From Lactiplantibacillus herbarum (GTDB lineage: Bacteria > Bacillota > Bacilli > Lactobacillales > Lactobacillaceae): DNA of 64,000 bases. Location of the stretch: assembly GCF_001039045.1 (NCBI RefSeq), contig NZ_LFEE01000001.1, positions 134,383 through 198,382 on the forward strand. The letters run 5' to 3'. Within the stretch, counting starts at the first letter, position 1. Each line of letters opens with the position of its first letter. The notes below the pieces were generated by a model that saw only the letters and a list, made by a program, of their open reading frames with translations, was not told the origin of the DNA and did not search any database. The translations under genes were made by a program, and so were the position numbers. Below, one piece after another: positions 8,912-18,117 of this stretch.

Positions 8912-11314
8912 GTGAAATTAACGAGTGCACAGTTCAAAAAGGATTTTTTAAGTGAGATTGAGACGTTGTATTCAACCGCGCTTGCTGACACGTCCAATAT
9001 CGAGCAATATATTGCGTTAGGTCACTTAGTGCGGCGCTATAACAGTCAGAGTTGGACGCGGACGGCCAAGCGCTATCGTGACCACCAGCAAAAACAAGTT
9101 TACTATTTTTCAATTGAATTCTTGCCTGGACGGTTGTTAGCCATGAATTTACTGAGTCTGAATTTATTGTCGACTTTCAAACGTGGACTGAGTGAATTAG
9201 GTCTGGATTTTGAGACTATCAGTCAGGCCGAACCTGATCCAGCGCTAGGTAATGGTGGTTTAGGACGTTTGGCAGCGTGCTATATGGATGCCATGGCTAG
9301 TCTGAGAATTGCGGGTAATGGGAATGGCATCCGCTACCGGTACGGCTTATTCAAACAGATCTTCATGAATGGTTACCAGGTTGAGTTGCCGGATGACTGG
9401 TTACGCACTGGGAACGTTTGGGAGACGCGGCGCGATAACAAGAGTTGTGTCGTTCGTTTTGGTGGCAATACTTGGCTGAAAAAGCAGCCGGATGGGCATC
9501 TGCAGGCTCATTATGAGCATACGGAGGATGTTTTGGCTGTGCCGTACGACATTGGTGTTGTGGGCTACCACAATGATATTACCAATACGTTGCGGCTCTG
9601 GTCGGCAGAACTGCCACCTAGCGTGACGAAGACATACTATTCGCAGGAACAGCGTGATCGGGTCAGCGATATTACCAAAGTACTGTATCCTGATGATTCT
9701 AATACTGCCGGTCAACAATTAAGATTACGGCAGGAAAACTTCTTCTCATCGGCCGGCGTACAGAGCATTGTCCGGGACTTTTGTGAGAACAACGATGACC
9801 TCCAACAGCTAGGTAAGAAGATTGCCATCCATATCAATGACACGCACCCCACCTTAGTGATTCCAGAAATGATGCGCCTCTTGCTGGATGAGCATGATTG
9901 CTCGTGGGACGTTGCCTGGACATTGACCATGCAAGTGATGAGTTATACGAATCACACGATCTTGCAAGAAGCGCTTGAAACGTGGCCAATTGAGATGTTT
10001 AAAACGTTACTACCACGAATCTATCAGATTGTGACCGAAATTGATCGTCGTTATCGGCGCCAAGAATTACCGATTTTTGGTCAAAAAATTGTTGATCAGA
10101 CGGCGCCTTTGGGTAATGGGCAAGTGCGGATGGCGTACTTAGCGGTAATCGGTAGCCACAGTGTTAACGGGGTTGCGCCCCTGCACACAAAGTTGTTAAA
10201 AACGGACGTCTTACGAGATCTGTATCAAGTCTATCCAGAGCGGTTTAATAATAAGACTAACGGCATTACGATGCGTCGCTGGGTCCAGTTGGCGAATGAA
10301 CCTCTATCGGGATTGATCGATACAACGATCGGCAAGGGCTGGCGCCGCAATCCTAATCGATTGCAGGAGTTGATTCCATACCAACAGGACGACCATTTCT
10401 TGCATCAATTGTTAGAGGTTAAGCAGCAGAATAAATGGGCCCTGGCAGCGTACGTACAGAAAAATATGGGGATTAAGTTACGTACGGATGCTATCTATGA
10501 CGTCCAGATTAAACGACTTCACGCGTATAAGCGTCAACTATTGCACGTTTTTGAAATCTTACGGGAATACTTTAAGATCAAGGATCATCCGGAACAAGCC
10601 GTTGTTCCACGGGTACACGTCTTTGGTGCGAAGGCGGCTCCCAGCTACCACTATGCCAAATCAATTATCAAATTAATGAACGCAGTAGCTGACATGGTTA
10701 ATCAAGATCCAGTGATTGGCGATAAGTTAAAAGTGGTCTTTATCCCTAACTACGGGGTGTCGCTGGCTGAATTGATTATCCCAGCAGCTGATGTCAGTGA
10801 GCAGATCTCAACGGCCTCGAAGGAAGCTTCCGGGACGAGTAACATGAAGTTAATGGCTAACGGGGCGCTGTCACTCGCCACACATGACGGGGCTAATATT
10901 GATATTATCCATGTGGCCGGAGCGGAGAATGAGTACCCGTTTGGCCTGACCGCAGCTGAAGTTTATCACTACTATGAACATGGTAATTACCACGCCGCCG
11001 ACTTTTATCACGCTGATCCGGAATTAAAACGGATTTTGGACAGTTTGATTGACGGCACGATTCCCGAAGTTGAAACGGTTGGTCGCGAAATCTTTGACTC
11101 GCTGATTCAGTATAATGATGAATTCTTTGTGTTGGCCGATTATGCGAGTTACACCCAGCAACAACGGCAGATCAGTCATGATTTTCAGGATCAGCCAACT
11201 TGGCAACAACGAGCCTTAGTCAACATTGCAACGGCGGGCTATTTTTCCGCTGACTCGGCAGTGGCACGCTATGCTGAAGATATCTGGCAAGTGCCACACG
11301 ATCAGTTGACCTAA
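8912..11314 (+). CDS. glgP: Glycogen/alpha-glucan phosphorylase
   Basis: It releases glucose-1-phosphate from glycogen chain ends by phosphorolysis, using pyridoxal phosphate. The 800-residue GT35 protein shows YFSIEFLPGR, GNGGLGRLAACYMD, the DTHPTL motif, and EASGTSNMKLMANGAL, whose lysine carries the cofactor. It starts at a GTG with an AGGAGG site, nine bases after glgA. Its place in the operon fits turnover of the polymer made by GlgBCDA. Full length, no disruption. Confidence 0.95.
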   Translation: MKLTSAQFKKDFLSEIETLYSTALADTSNIEQYIALGHLVRRYNSQSWTRTAKRYRDHQQKQVYYFSIEFLPGRLLAMNLLSLNLLSTFKRGLSELGLDFETISQAEPDPALGNGGLGRLAACYMDAMASLRIAGNGNGIRYRYGLFKQIFMNGYQVELPDDWLRTGNVWETRRDNKSCVVRFGGNTWLKKQPDGHLQAHYEHTEDVLAVPYDIGVVGYHNDITNTLRLWSAELPPSVTKTYYSQEQRDRVSDITKVLYPDDSNTAGQQLRLRQENFFSSAGVQSIVRDFCENNDDLQQLGKKIAIHINDTHPTLVIPEMMRLLLDEHDCSWDVAWTLTMQVMSYTNHTILQEALETWPIEMFKTLLPRIYQIVTEIDRRYRRQELPIFGQKIVDQTAPLGNGQVRMAYLAVIGSHSVNGVAPLHTKLLKTDVLRDLYQVYPERFNNKTNGITMRRWVQLANEPLSGLIDTTIGKGWRRNPNRLQELIPYQQDDHFLHQLLEVKQQNKWALAAYVQKNMGIKLRTDAIYDVQIKRLHAYKRQLLHVFEILREYFKIKDHPEQAVVPRVHVFGAKAAPSYHYAKSIIKLMNAVADMVNQDPVIGDKLKVVFIPNYGVSLAELIIPAADVSEQISTASKEASGTSNMKLMANGALSLATHDGANIDIIHVAGAENEYPFGLTAAEVYHYYEHGNYHAADFYHADPELKRILDSLIDGTIPEVETVGREIFDSLIQYNDEFFVLADYASYTQQQRQISHDFQDQPTWQQRALVNIATAGYFSADSAVARYAEDIWQVPHDQLT

Positions 11315-11330
11315 AGGGAGCAGGGACGAT

Positions 11331-13190
11331 ATGCAGGTGAAGTATAATTCATTTTCTACTGACTTTAAGGTGCCGTTTGGGGCAGTTCTGCGTCATACCC
11401 AAGTGCAATTTAAGGTGCAGGTCAGCGGCCCCGCGGTGCGGGTAGAACTATGTATGGTCCATGATGGTCAGTGGGACGCGGAGCAAGTTGCCCCCATGGT
11501 GCGGGTTCAGACTGATCAGGCCAGTACAACTCAATATACGACGACCTATAAGCCCAGTCAGGTGGGGCTTTACTTCTACTACTTTAGGATTCAAATGGCG
11601 ACTGAGACAGTCTTCTACGGCTGTGTTGATGGCGGCTATGGTGGTTCCGGAATCAGTTATCAGCAACGGAATCAGGTACAGATGTATCAGTTGACGGTGT
11701 TGAAAGCGATAGAGCAATTGCCGCGATGGTATCGTGAAGGGGTGGCTTACCAGATTTTTGTGGATCGGTTTGCAAATGGTAATGCTGATGGCCACGTCAA
11801 TGCGCCGAAAGCCAATAGCTTTATTTATGGTCAGTTGACGGATGCACCACTCTACATTCGTAATGAACAGCAAGAGATTTTACGGTGGGACTTCTATGGC
11901 GGCAACCTGCGTGGGATTAGGTTGAAAATACCGTACTTGCAACAACTGGGTGTAACGATTCTGTATTTAACGCCGATTTTTCAAGCCAGCAGCAATCATC
12001 GTTATGATACGGAAGATTTTTTCAAAATTGATCCGGTATTGGGTGATTTAGCTGATTTTGATCAGTTAGTTGCGGCGTTACATCAAGCCGGGATTCGCTT
12101 GATTTTGGACGGTGTCTTTAATCACGTGGGTGCCGATTCTAAGTACTTCAATCAAGCCGGTCATTACGCGATAGTTGGTGCGGTACAGTCTAAGGACAGT
12201 CCTTACTATCCGTGGTTTTCATTCAAGCACTACCCGGATGATTATCAGAGTTGGTGGGGCATTCGTGATCTACCGACGATTGATAAAATGAATCAGAGCT
12301 ATCAAGACTTTATCTATGGTCGTTCAGATTCTGTCATTGATTATTGGACTAAACGTGGTGTTGATGGGTGGCGTTTGGACGTGGCAGATGAATTACCGGA
12401 TTCATTTATTACGGGCATCCGTCACGCGCTGGATCGTTACACGGATAAAGTGTTGATCGGTGAAGTCTGGGAAGATGCGTCCCATAAGATTGCTTACGGC
12501 TCTCGACGCCACTATTTGGAGGGCGGCTGTCTACAAGCGGTCATGAACTATCCACTGCGGCAACTGATTGTGCAGGTTTTGACCGGTAAGTTAATGCCTA
12601 GTGAATGGTGGCGCAAGTTAATGACACTGAAAGAAAATTATCCGGCATCGACGTTTCAAGCTAACTTTAATAATCTGGGCAGTCACGATACGCCGCGGAT
12701 TTTAACGGTACTGGCGGATGATCGGGTACACCTCCAGATTGCTATTCAGATGTTACTAACGCTGCCAGGGGTACCATGTCTATACTACGGGGATGAAGCT
12801 GGTATGACTGGTGGTAAGGATCCCGACAACCGGGCGTTTTATCCGTGGAAGACGGCTGACCAACAATTACGTCAATTTGTTACGTACTGGGTGACGTGGC
12901 GGCGTCAGCAAGCGTGGTTGAATACGGCTAACTTTAGGCCTTTTTACGCTGCGGATTATGGTATCGGCTACGTTTACTGGCAAGGGTCACGAGCAATATT
13001 TGTGATGATTAATGTGACTGCAATAAGCCAACGATTGACCGCAACGGATCTTGAATTAAGCGGACTACCAGATTATATAGAACGGGCAATCCGCAAATGG
13101 TCAGCTGGGCGAACATTAGGGGCTAATGCTTGTCAGCTTGTTGAAAATTTTACGCAAAGTTTACACGAAGTTGATAGTGGAACCAAGTAG
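11331..13190 (+). CDS. apu: GH13 amylopullulanase / neopullulanase-type alpha-amylase
   Basis: It hydrolyses alpha-1,4 and probably alpha-1,6 bonds in maltodextrins. An N-terminal beta-sandwich (about residues 1-120, CBM34-like) precedes the GH13 barrel. Motifs in order: YQIFVDRFANG, DGVFNHVG, DGWRLDVADE with the nucleophile Asp, LIGEVWED with the acid Glu, and NNLGSHDTPR. No signal peptide is visible, so it likely acts inside the cell on glycogen pieces. It ends the glg operon, 16 bases after glgP, and is followed by terminators. The exact bond preference cannot be read from sequence; cyclomaltodextrinase is an alternative name. Confidence 0.88.
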   Translation: MQVKYNSFSTDFKVPFGAVLRHTQVQFKVQVSGPAVRVELCMVHDGQWDAEQVAPMVRVQTDQASTTQYTTTYKPSQVGLYFYYFRIQMATETVFYGCVDGGYGGSGISYQQRNQVQMYQLTVLKAIEQLPRWYREGVAYQIFVDRFANGNADGHVNAPKANSFIYGQLTDAPLYIRNEQQEILRWDFYGGNLRGIRLKIPYLQQLGVTILYLTPIFQASSNHRYDTEDFFKIDPVLGDLADFDQLVAALHQAGIRLILDGVFNHVGADSKYFNQAGHYAIVGAVQSKDSPYYPWFSFKHYPDDYQSWWGIRDLPTIDKMNQSYQDFIYGRSDSVIDYWTKRGVDGWRLDVADELPDSFITGIRHALDRYTDKVLIGEVWEDASHKIAYGSRRHYLEGGCLQAVMNYPLRQLIVQVLTGKLMPSEWWRKLMTLKENYPASTFQANFNNLGSHDTPRILTVLADDRVHLQIAIQMLLTLPGVPCLYYGDEAGMTGGKDPDNRAFYPWKTADQQLRQFVTYWVTWRRQQAWLNTANFRPFYAADYGIGYVYWQGSRAIFVMINVTAISQRLTATDLELSGLPDYIERAIRKWSAGRTLGANACQLVENFTQSLHEVDSGTK

Positions 13191-13280
13191 TTAACGTTAT
13201 ATTGTTAGAGAACTTCCTAATCAAGCACCCCGCGATTTAGTTATTAGGGAGAACGCCGTCTATCCTTGAGAAGACGTTAG

Positions 13281-13319
13281 AAGGTCATGACTTTCCTTGA
13301 TTTTGTCATGGCCTTTTTG
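13281..13319 (+). terminator. Terminator of the glg operon
   Basis: AAGGTCATGAC (13281-13291) pairs with GTCATGGCCTT (13305-13315), one mismatch, then a T run. Confidence 0.75.
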
Positions 13320-13359
13320 GTTGGCCTGAGATTTAGCATTATTAAGTCATTGAAAGATA

Positions 13360-13400
13360 AAAATGCGCTACCTCAGATTTTTTCTGAAGTAGCGCATTTT
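13360..13400. terminator. Bidirectional terminator between apu and map
   Basis: AAAATGCGCTAC and GTAGCGCATTTT form a near-perfect long stem with A and T runs at its ends, placed between convergent genes. It can serve both strands. Confidence 0.8.
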
Positions 13401-13453
13401 GAGTTACATGCCGCGTTTATTTTAGTGTCGCTGAGAAGTTTTGCTTAGTCCTG

Positions 13454-16174
13454 TTAATTGGTATAAGTGACGTCTAAGGGATGGTGGGCCTGCAACTGAT
13501 ACTGCTGGCCTATGACGCGAATTGAACAGGCTTGATCCGCGGTCACGGTGACGTGTTGGTGATCAATAATGAAGATGTAGTGCACGTTTTGGAAACACTG
13601 TTTGAACTTTAGAACTTGCCAATGGTCGGGGAGTTGCGGATCGACTTGTAATTGATCGGCTAACGGATTGACGCCACCAAAGTTACGAGTTGCTAGGTTA
13701 AGCGTTGCACACATGACGCCTAGATGGATTCCTTCCGCCGTAGTCCCACCCTGAATGTCGTAATAGTCAGATACAAGGGCCTTGGAGAAGAAACTCCAAG
13801 CGTCGTCATAATTGCCGTCTAGTTGATTCAAAACGGCGTATACGATCCGAGAGAGCGTTGAGCCGTGGGTGGTCCGTGCTAGGTAATATTGAATATTATG
13901 CGCCAGATACTTAGCGGGTAGCTGATAACCCATGTCCTTAATAATGCCTTGAACTGTGGGAACATCGAAATTATAAAAGGCCATTAGCGCATCCGCCTGT
14001 TTGGCAACTTGATAGGCATCCGGTGTTTTACCCTCAGCTTTTAGAAGGCGATCCATCCGTGAGATGTCGCCGTAACGCTGGTGGTAGGCATGGAAGTCAA
14101 GTGTCGGCAGGTCAAAGTAGCCTTCGAACTGAGCAATGATGCCGCTATGATTGATGCTGAGCGTTAATTGCCGGCCAATGATGGTCAGCTTGGCCGCATC
14201 ATCAGAATTGAAATGCGCGGCCTTGATGGCTTGTTGGTAGTCGTGATCCGTCATCGTTTCCTGCAATTTGGTGATTGTCTTGAATAGCCATGCCACCATG
14301 ATGTTGGTGTAGGCGTTATTTTTAAGACCAGGCGTAGTACTGTTTGGGTAATTTTCATGGAATTCATCTGGACCCATCACGCCGCTAATGTCGTAGCGCT
14401 TAGTCTGTTGATTGTAAGTTGCTTTGTCGAGCCAAAAGGCCGCAATTGAGAGCAACATTTCCATGCCATAGTGATCGAGAAAGTCACGATCCTGAGTGAC
14501 GTGGTAGTAAAACCAGACATTATACGCAATATCCAAGGAAACGTGTCGTTGTAACCGACTATTGTCAGGATCCCACGTCTTCGTAAGCGGGTTGAGGTGG
14601 GTGAATTGGGACTGTTCGTCACCCTTTGAGGCTGATTGCCAAGGATACATGGCACCGGCCGCGCCGATTGATTGGGCGTTTTTTCGAGCAGCGGGTAAAC
14701 GTCGGTAACGGTAAAGCAGCAGTTGTTTAGCTAGTTCAGGTCGCTGTAGCGTGTAGAATGGCAAAATGAACATTTCATCCCAGAAGACGTGTCCGCGATA
14801 AGCTTCACCGTGAAGTCCGCGAGCACCTACGGAAGCATCTAATTGGCCACTTTCAATGGCTTCAGCGGAGGTAAAACTATGGTAGATGTTGACGCGCAGT
14901 AATCGTTGACTGGTGATGTCGCCCCGCACTTTAATGTCCGTATTTCGCCAAGTCTGGTCCCAGTATTTCAAGCTAGCCGCAACGGTCGAATTAAAGCTCG
15001 ACTGTTCCAATTCGGATGCAACGTTAGTGAGTTTTGGATCATCTTGGGAATTACTAGTTGCGATGACAACGTTCTTATCAAACGTGTAAGTTTGTCCGGC
15101 AGTGACGTTCAACGATACGATCTGTTGAACACTTTGTGGAGATTCCGTATTACTAAAGGCGTCTGGTGTAGTGACGTCAGGGCTGGTGAGTTTTGCACCC
15201 AGCATGTAAGCAATATTAGAATTTTTGGTCGTCCCAGTTAGACAGACTGTGTTGGTAGCAGCGGTAATATCATCAGTTTTTAGATGGTGCTGCTCAAAGA
15301 CGTTGTAGCGGCTGACGTTGCTGTTAACCACACTGCCGTCGATTTCAGCATAGATTTGTAGGCTACCGGAAAAGTTCAGTGGCGTTACTTGATAACGGAT
15401 GCTGTAGCGGTGCCAAGCGTGCATGTTGGCAATCTTTTGGACTTTTATTTGTAATTGGTGGCCCGAAGCAAGTTGAATCATTTCAGTCGTTGTCAGTAGC
15501 CCCATCTTGAGGTCGAGACTCCGGTAGATATCCTGCAGATTATGGTGATCAGGGGTGAATGATGGTTGATGATCGATGCCAAACGTCATGAATTGGGCAT
15601 TTGGTAGGTTGACGAGATCTTCGTTTGTGATTTTGTGATCCTGAATCGTGGTGGTTTCTGAATCAAAGACGCCGGCAACGTACGTCCCAGGATAATTATC
15701 CTGATCAGCGCGGCTCTCTACTAGGGCCCCTCGTAAGCCGAAATAGCCATTACCGATCGTTAACATGGCTTCCTGTCCGCGATTACGAGCGCCGTGGTCA
15801 AAGCCGTAGTAATCAAGATGCCATTTTAGATAAGCGACTTTAGCCTTGATAGCGGCAGTTAAGCCGAGTTGTTCCACGCTAGTACGGCTAACAACGGGGA
15901 TATTGAGTAACTTCGTTAGTGCCAAGCCAATATCAAGCCGGACGTTATTAATGGCGACGATGGTATCAGAGAACGAATAAGTTAGACCGTTGTCGAGAAT
16001 GACCGCATCAAACGGCAATCCTGCTAGGCGATTCTTGATAGTTTCGAGATTTTTATCTAGCGGTTGTTCGGTATCATAATCAATGAGGTAGTGGGCAGTA
16101 GCGGCTTGATTGGGGACGGGATGATAGGCGATATCCATCGTGTTATTTTCAATTCGCAATCTAATTAATTTCAT
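13454..16174 (-). CDS. map: GH65 maltose phosphorylase
   Basis: It splits maltose with phosphate into glucose and beta-glucose-1-phosphate; beta-phosphoglucomutase (39968) would process the latter. GH65 features: the NGYFGLRGALVES segment, RGHVFWDEMF, the catalytic Glu in GVMGPDEFHENYPN, and ARTTHGSTLS near the phosphate site. The 906-residue protein is longer than the usual 750-790: about 135 extra residues precede the canonical N-terminal domain and match nothing I recognise with certainty. The ATG at 16174 has a GGAGTG site; an upstream in-frame start at 16189 is less likely. It is convergent to the glg operon. Related GH65 enzymes (trehalose or kojibiose phosphorylase) cannot be excluded. 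Confidence 0.85.
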   Translation of the reverse strand: MKLIRLRIENNTMDIAYHPVPNQAATAHYLIDYDTEQPLDKNLETIKNRLAGLPFDAVILDNGLTYSFSDTIVAINNVRLDIGLALTKLLNIPVVSRTSVEQLGLTAAIKAKVAYLKWHLDYYGFDHGARNRGQEAMLTIGNGYFGLRGALVESRADQDNYPGTYVAGVFDSETTTIQDHKITNEDLVNLPNAQFMTFGIDHQPSFTPDHHNLQDIYRSLDLKMGLLTTTEMIQLASGHQLQIKVQKIANMHAWHRYSIRYQVTPLNFSGSLQIYAEIDGSVVNSNVSRYNVFEQHHLKTDDITAATNTVCLTGTTKNSNIAYMLGAKLTSPDVTTPDAFSNTESPQSVQQIVSLNVTAGQTYTFDKNVVIATSNSQDDPKLTNVASELEQSSFNSTVAASLKYWDQTWRNTDIKVRGDITSQRLLRVNIYHSFTSAEAIESGQLDASVGARGLHGEAYRGHVFWDEMFILPFYTLQRPELAKQLLLYRYRRLPAARKNAQSIGAAGAMYPWQSASKGDEQSQFTHLNPLTKTWDPDNSRLQRHVSLDIAYNVWFYYHVTQDRDFLDHYGMEMLLSIAAFWLDKATYNQQTKRYDISGVMGPDEFHENYPNSTTPGLKNNAYTNIMVAWLFKTITKLQETMTDHDYQQAIKAAHFNSDDAAKLTIIGRQLTLSINHSGIIAQFEGYFDLPTLDFHAYHQRYGDISRMDRLLKAEGKTPDAYQVAKQADALMAFYNFDVPTVQGIIKDMGYQLPAKYLAHNIQYYLARTTHGSTLSRIVYAVLNQLDGNYDDAWSFFSKALVSDYYDIQGGTTAEGIHLGVMCATLNLATRNFGGVNPLADQLQVDPQLPDHWQVLKFKQCFQNVHYIFIIDHQHVTVTADQACSIRVIGQQYQLQAHHPLDVTYTN

Positions 16175-16345
16175 CAGTACACACTCCATTATTTAGAATC
16201 ATAAACTCGATTGGGAGCCGTAACAAAAGACTATGCACATAGCCTAAGCTCCTTCAGAATAGCCCGCAAATATTGCAGCCGGTAATCAGGCATTATGAGA
16301 AAAAAGCGGGGTTTGCTTATGAAACTTAATAAACAAAAGTGCGGA

Positions 16346-16395
16346 CACAAAAAATGGCCGTGACTTAGGAGTGGGTCTCCAGTATTGTCACAGCC
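16346..16395 (-). terminator. Terminator of the minus-strand gene at 16408
   Basis: On the minus strand GGCTGTGAC pairs with GTCACGGCC (16387-16395 with 16356-16364) and is followed by a T run. Confidence 0.7.
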
Positions 16396-16407
16396 GGTTA
16401 CGGATGA

Positions 16408-16839
16408 TTAGTTATCAGGATTGGTTATTAGTTCAAGATGATCCATCTTCATCATCTGGCGAATCTTAATTGAGTTGGTTTGAAATCTTAAAATGACGGG
16501 ATCTTTATAGGCAAGCTGTTGCTGAAAGTCCGTCAGTTCGTCGTGCCAATCATGTTGAAAGACATCGTTACCAACTAGCGTTAACTGCCCGCGTAGCATG
16601 ATGGAGGTATAGTCAGCTAAGTGGTAGCAAAACAGGCTAGCTTGTTTTTGATTTTGGATGTTTTGAGCCGTGGTCGTTTGGCGACTCGTGTAGAAGAAGA
16701 GTTGTTCGAGACTGCGTTTAGTCGGTAGGGGGCTGAGTGCGACCATCGTTGGATAACCACTAGCATCAATGGTTGCGACCGTAAAAACGGGGGCAGCTTG
16801 AATCATATGTAGCGCTGTCTGCCGGGTTGTATGTTGCAT
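16408..16839 (-). CDS. Pyridoxamine 5'-phosphate oxidase-like FMN-binding split-barrel protein
   Basis: A 143-residue protein of the split beta-barrel flavin-binding group, similar in layout to general stress protein 26. Recognisable features are the N-terminal helix, FTVATIDASGYPTMVALSPL, a FFYTSRQTTTAQNIQ segment with the Ser/Thr residues that often touch phosphate, and the LRGQLTL strand. The open frame extends to 16890, but an ATG at 16839 has an AGAGGTGG site, so I use it. The natural substrate is unknown; FMN, F420 or haem binding all occur in this fold. It stands alone with its own terminator. Confidence 0.75.
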   Translation of the reverse strand: MQHTTRQTALHMIQAAPVFTVATIDASGYPTMVALSPLPTKRSLEQLFFYTSRQTTTAQNIQNQKQASLFCYHLADYTSIMLRGQLTLVGNDVFQHDWHDELTDFQQQLAYKDPVILRFQTNSIKIRQMMKMDHLELITNPDN

Positions 16840-16943
16840 GGAGACCACCTCTTTACCGTCCAGTATGCCGTAATGGGAGCTGGAAGTCATACGTTACGCA
16901 CAGGAAAGTGGTAAAGTTAACAGTAATATTATATAATTGAAAA

Positions 16944-16992
16944 CAAAAAAATCAGCTTTCACGGTGGATTATCACGGCGTGAAAACTGATTA
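16944..16992 (-). terminator. Terminator behind tRNA-Lys
   Basis: On the minus strand AATCAGTTTTCACG and CGTGAAAGCTGATT form a long stem with one bulge, followed by a T run. Confidence 0.8.
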
Positions 16993-17005
16993 GTGGTGGT
17001 TATGA

Positions 17006-17078
17006 TGGGCAGTCAGGGGATCGAACCCTGGACCCACGGATTAAGAGTCCGTTGCTCTGCCAGCTGAGCTAACTGCCC
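17006..17078 (-). tRNA. tRNA-Lys (CTT anticodon)
   Basis: A full cloverleaf is present on the minus strand: acceptor GGGCAGT/ACTGCCC, D arm AGCTCAGCTGGCAGAGC, anticodon loop CTCTTAA with anticodon CTT, and T arm GGTTCGATCC. The length is 73 and the CCA end is not encoded. A terminator follows directly. Confidence 0.96.
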
Positions 17079-17203
17079 ATAACCTAACAGAAAATATAAT
17101 ATCATGAATTTTGACTTCTGACAATACTATTTTAAAACTTTTTTCAAAAAAAGTGTAAATTAGTGTTAATTAAGTGTGAAATACTTCCTGAAAACGAGGT
17201 GTA

Positions 17204-17217
17204 ATTTCCCGGGAAAT
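17204..17217. promoter_or_regulatory. Noc-binding-site-like palindrome
   Basis: ATTTCCCGGGAAAT is a perfect 14-bp palindrome identical to the Noc (nucleoid occlusion) site known from Bacillus subtilis. It lies upstream of the walR promoter. Noc is a paralogue of ParB that links the nucleoid to division control. Confidence 0.7.
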
Positions 17218-17263
17218 ACTACGGCCACGCGGATTGACATTCAAAGAAAGCCAACGCTATTTG

Positions 17264-17272
17264 TGATATACT
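17264..17272 (+). promoter_or_regulatory. Extended -10 promoter of the wal operon
   Basis: TGATATACT is an extended -10 element. A perfect TTGACA at 17234 is too far (27 bp) to pair with it, and the better-spaced -35 is poor. The predicted leader to walR is about 115 nt. Confidence 0.45.
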
Positions 17273-17396
17273 AAATTTAGCGCTGAAATAAAATTTGGCC
17301 AACCTGACGCGGGAGAACGTGTGAATTCCCGTAACTTATCGCGCAACACCCTAAAAATAAATTTAAACCTGATTTCCCCTAAGGAGGAAGAATTGT

Positions 17397-18104
17397 ATGA
17401 AAAAAATCTTAGTCGTTGATGATGAAAAACCAATTTCCGATATTATGAAGTTTAACCTCACTAAAGAGGGTTATGAAGTACACGTTGCAGCTGATGGTGA
17501 AGAAGCTTTACAGAAGGTGGAAGAAGTCCATCCTGATTTGATTCTACTTGATCTCATGCTGCCTAAGATGGACGGTCTAGAAGTTGCTCGCCAGGTTCGT
17601 AAGAATTACGACATGCCAATTATCATGGTTACGGCCAAAGACTCAGAGTTAGACAAAGTCTTAGGTTTGGAACTAGGCGCCGATGATTACGTTACTAAGC
17701 CGTTCTCAAACCGGGAATTAGTTGCTCGGGTTAAAGCGAATTTACGGCGTCAGAACACGCCTAGTGCGCAAGCAACTGAAGTAGAAGAGAATTCGGATAT
17801 TGAAGTTGGCGATTTAGTGATTCATCCAGAAGCCTACATGGTTTCAAAACGTGGTGACAACATTGAACTGACCCATCGTGAATTCGAATTGCTACACTAT
17901 TTGGCCCAACATATCGGCCAAGTGATGACACGGGAGCATTTATTGCAGACCGTTTGGGGTTATGACTACTTTGGAGACGTCCGGACCGTCGATGTAACGG
18001 TGCGTCGTTTACGTGAAAAAGTTGAAGATAATCCAAGTCATCCTAAGTGGTTAGTTACACGGCGGGGTGTGGGTTACTATCTCCGCAATCCTGAAAATGA
18101 GTAG
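17397..18104 (+). CDS. walR: Response regulator WalR
   Basis: The DNA-binding partner of the WalK kinase, which controls cell-wall hydrolase and wall-turnover genes and is usually essential in Firmicutes. Receiver domain in residues 1-120 with the acidic pair DDE near 8-10, the phosphorylated Asp at 52 in LLDLMLP, and Lys in [10 protein letters not shown] winged-helix OmpR-type domain fills the C-terminal half, ending with [20 protein letters not shown] and RRGVGYYL. Starts at an ATG behind a strong AAGGAGG. First of walR-K-H-I-J. Confidence 0.97.
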   Translation: MKKILVVDDEKPISDIMKFNLTKEGYEVHVAADGEEALQKVEEVHPDLILLDLMLPKMDGLEVARQVRKNYDMPIIMVTAKDSELDKVLGLELGADDYVTKPFSNRELVARVKANLRRQNTPSAQATEVEENSDIEVGDLVIHPEAYMVSKRGDNIELTHREFELLHYLAQHIGQVMTREHLLQTVWGYDYFGDVRTVDVTVRRLREKVEDNPSHPKWLVTRRGVGYYLRNPENE

Positions 18105-18117
18105 AGGTCACTAAACC

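Noticed and set aside
17234-17239. Perfect TTGACA before walR
   Set aside because: It is 27 bp from the -10, too far for a normal promoter; only the extended -10 was kept.
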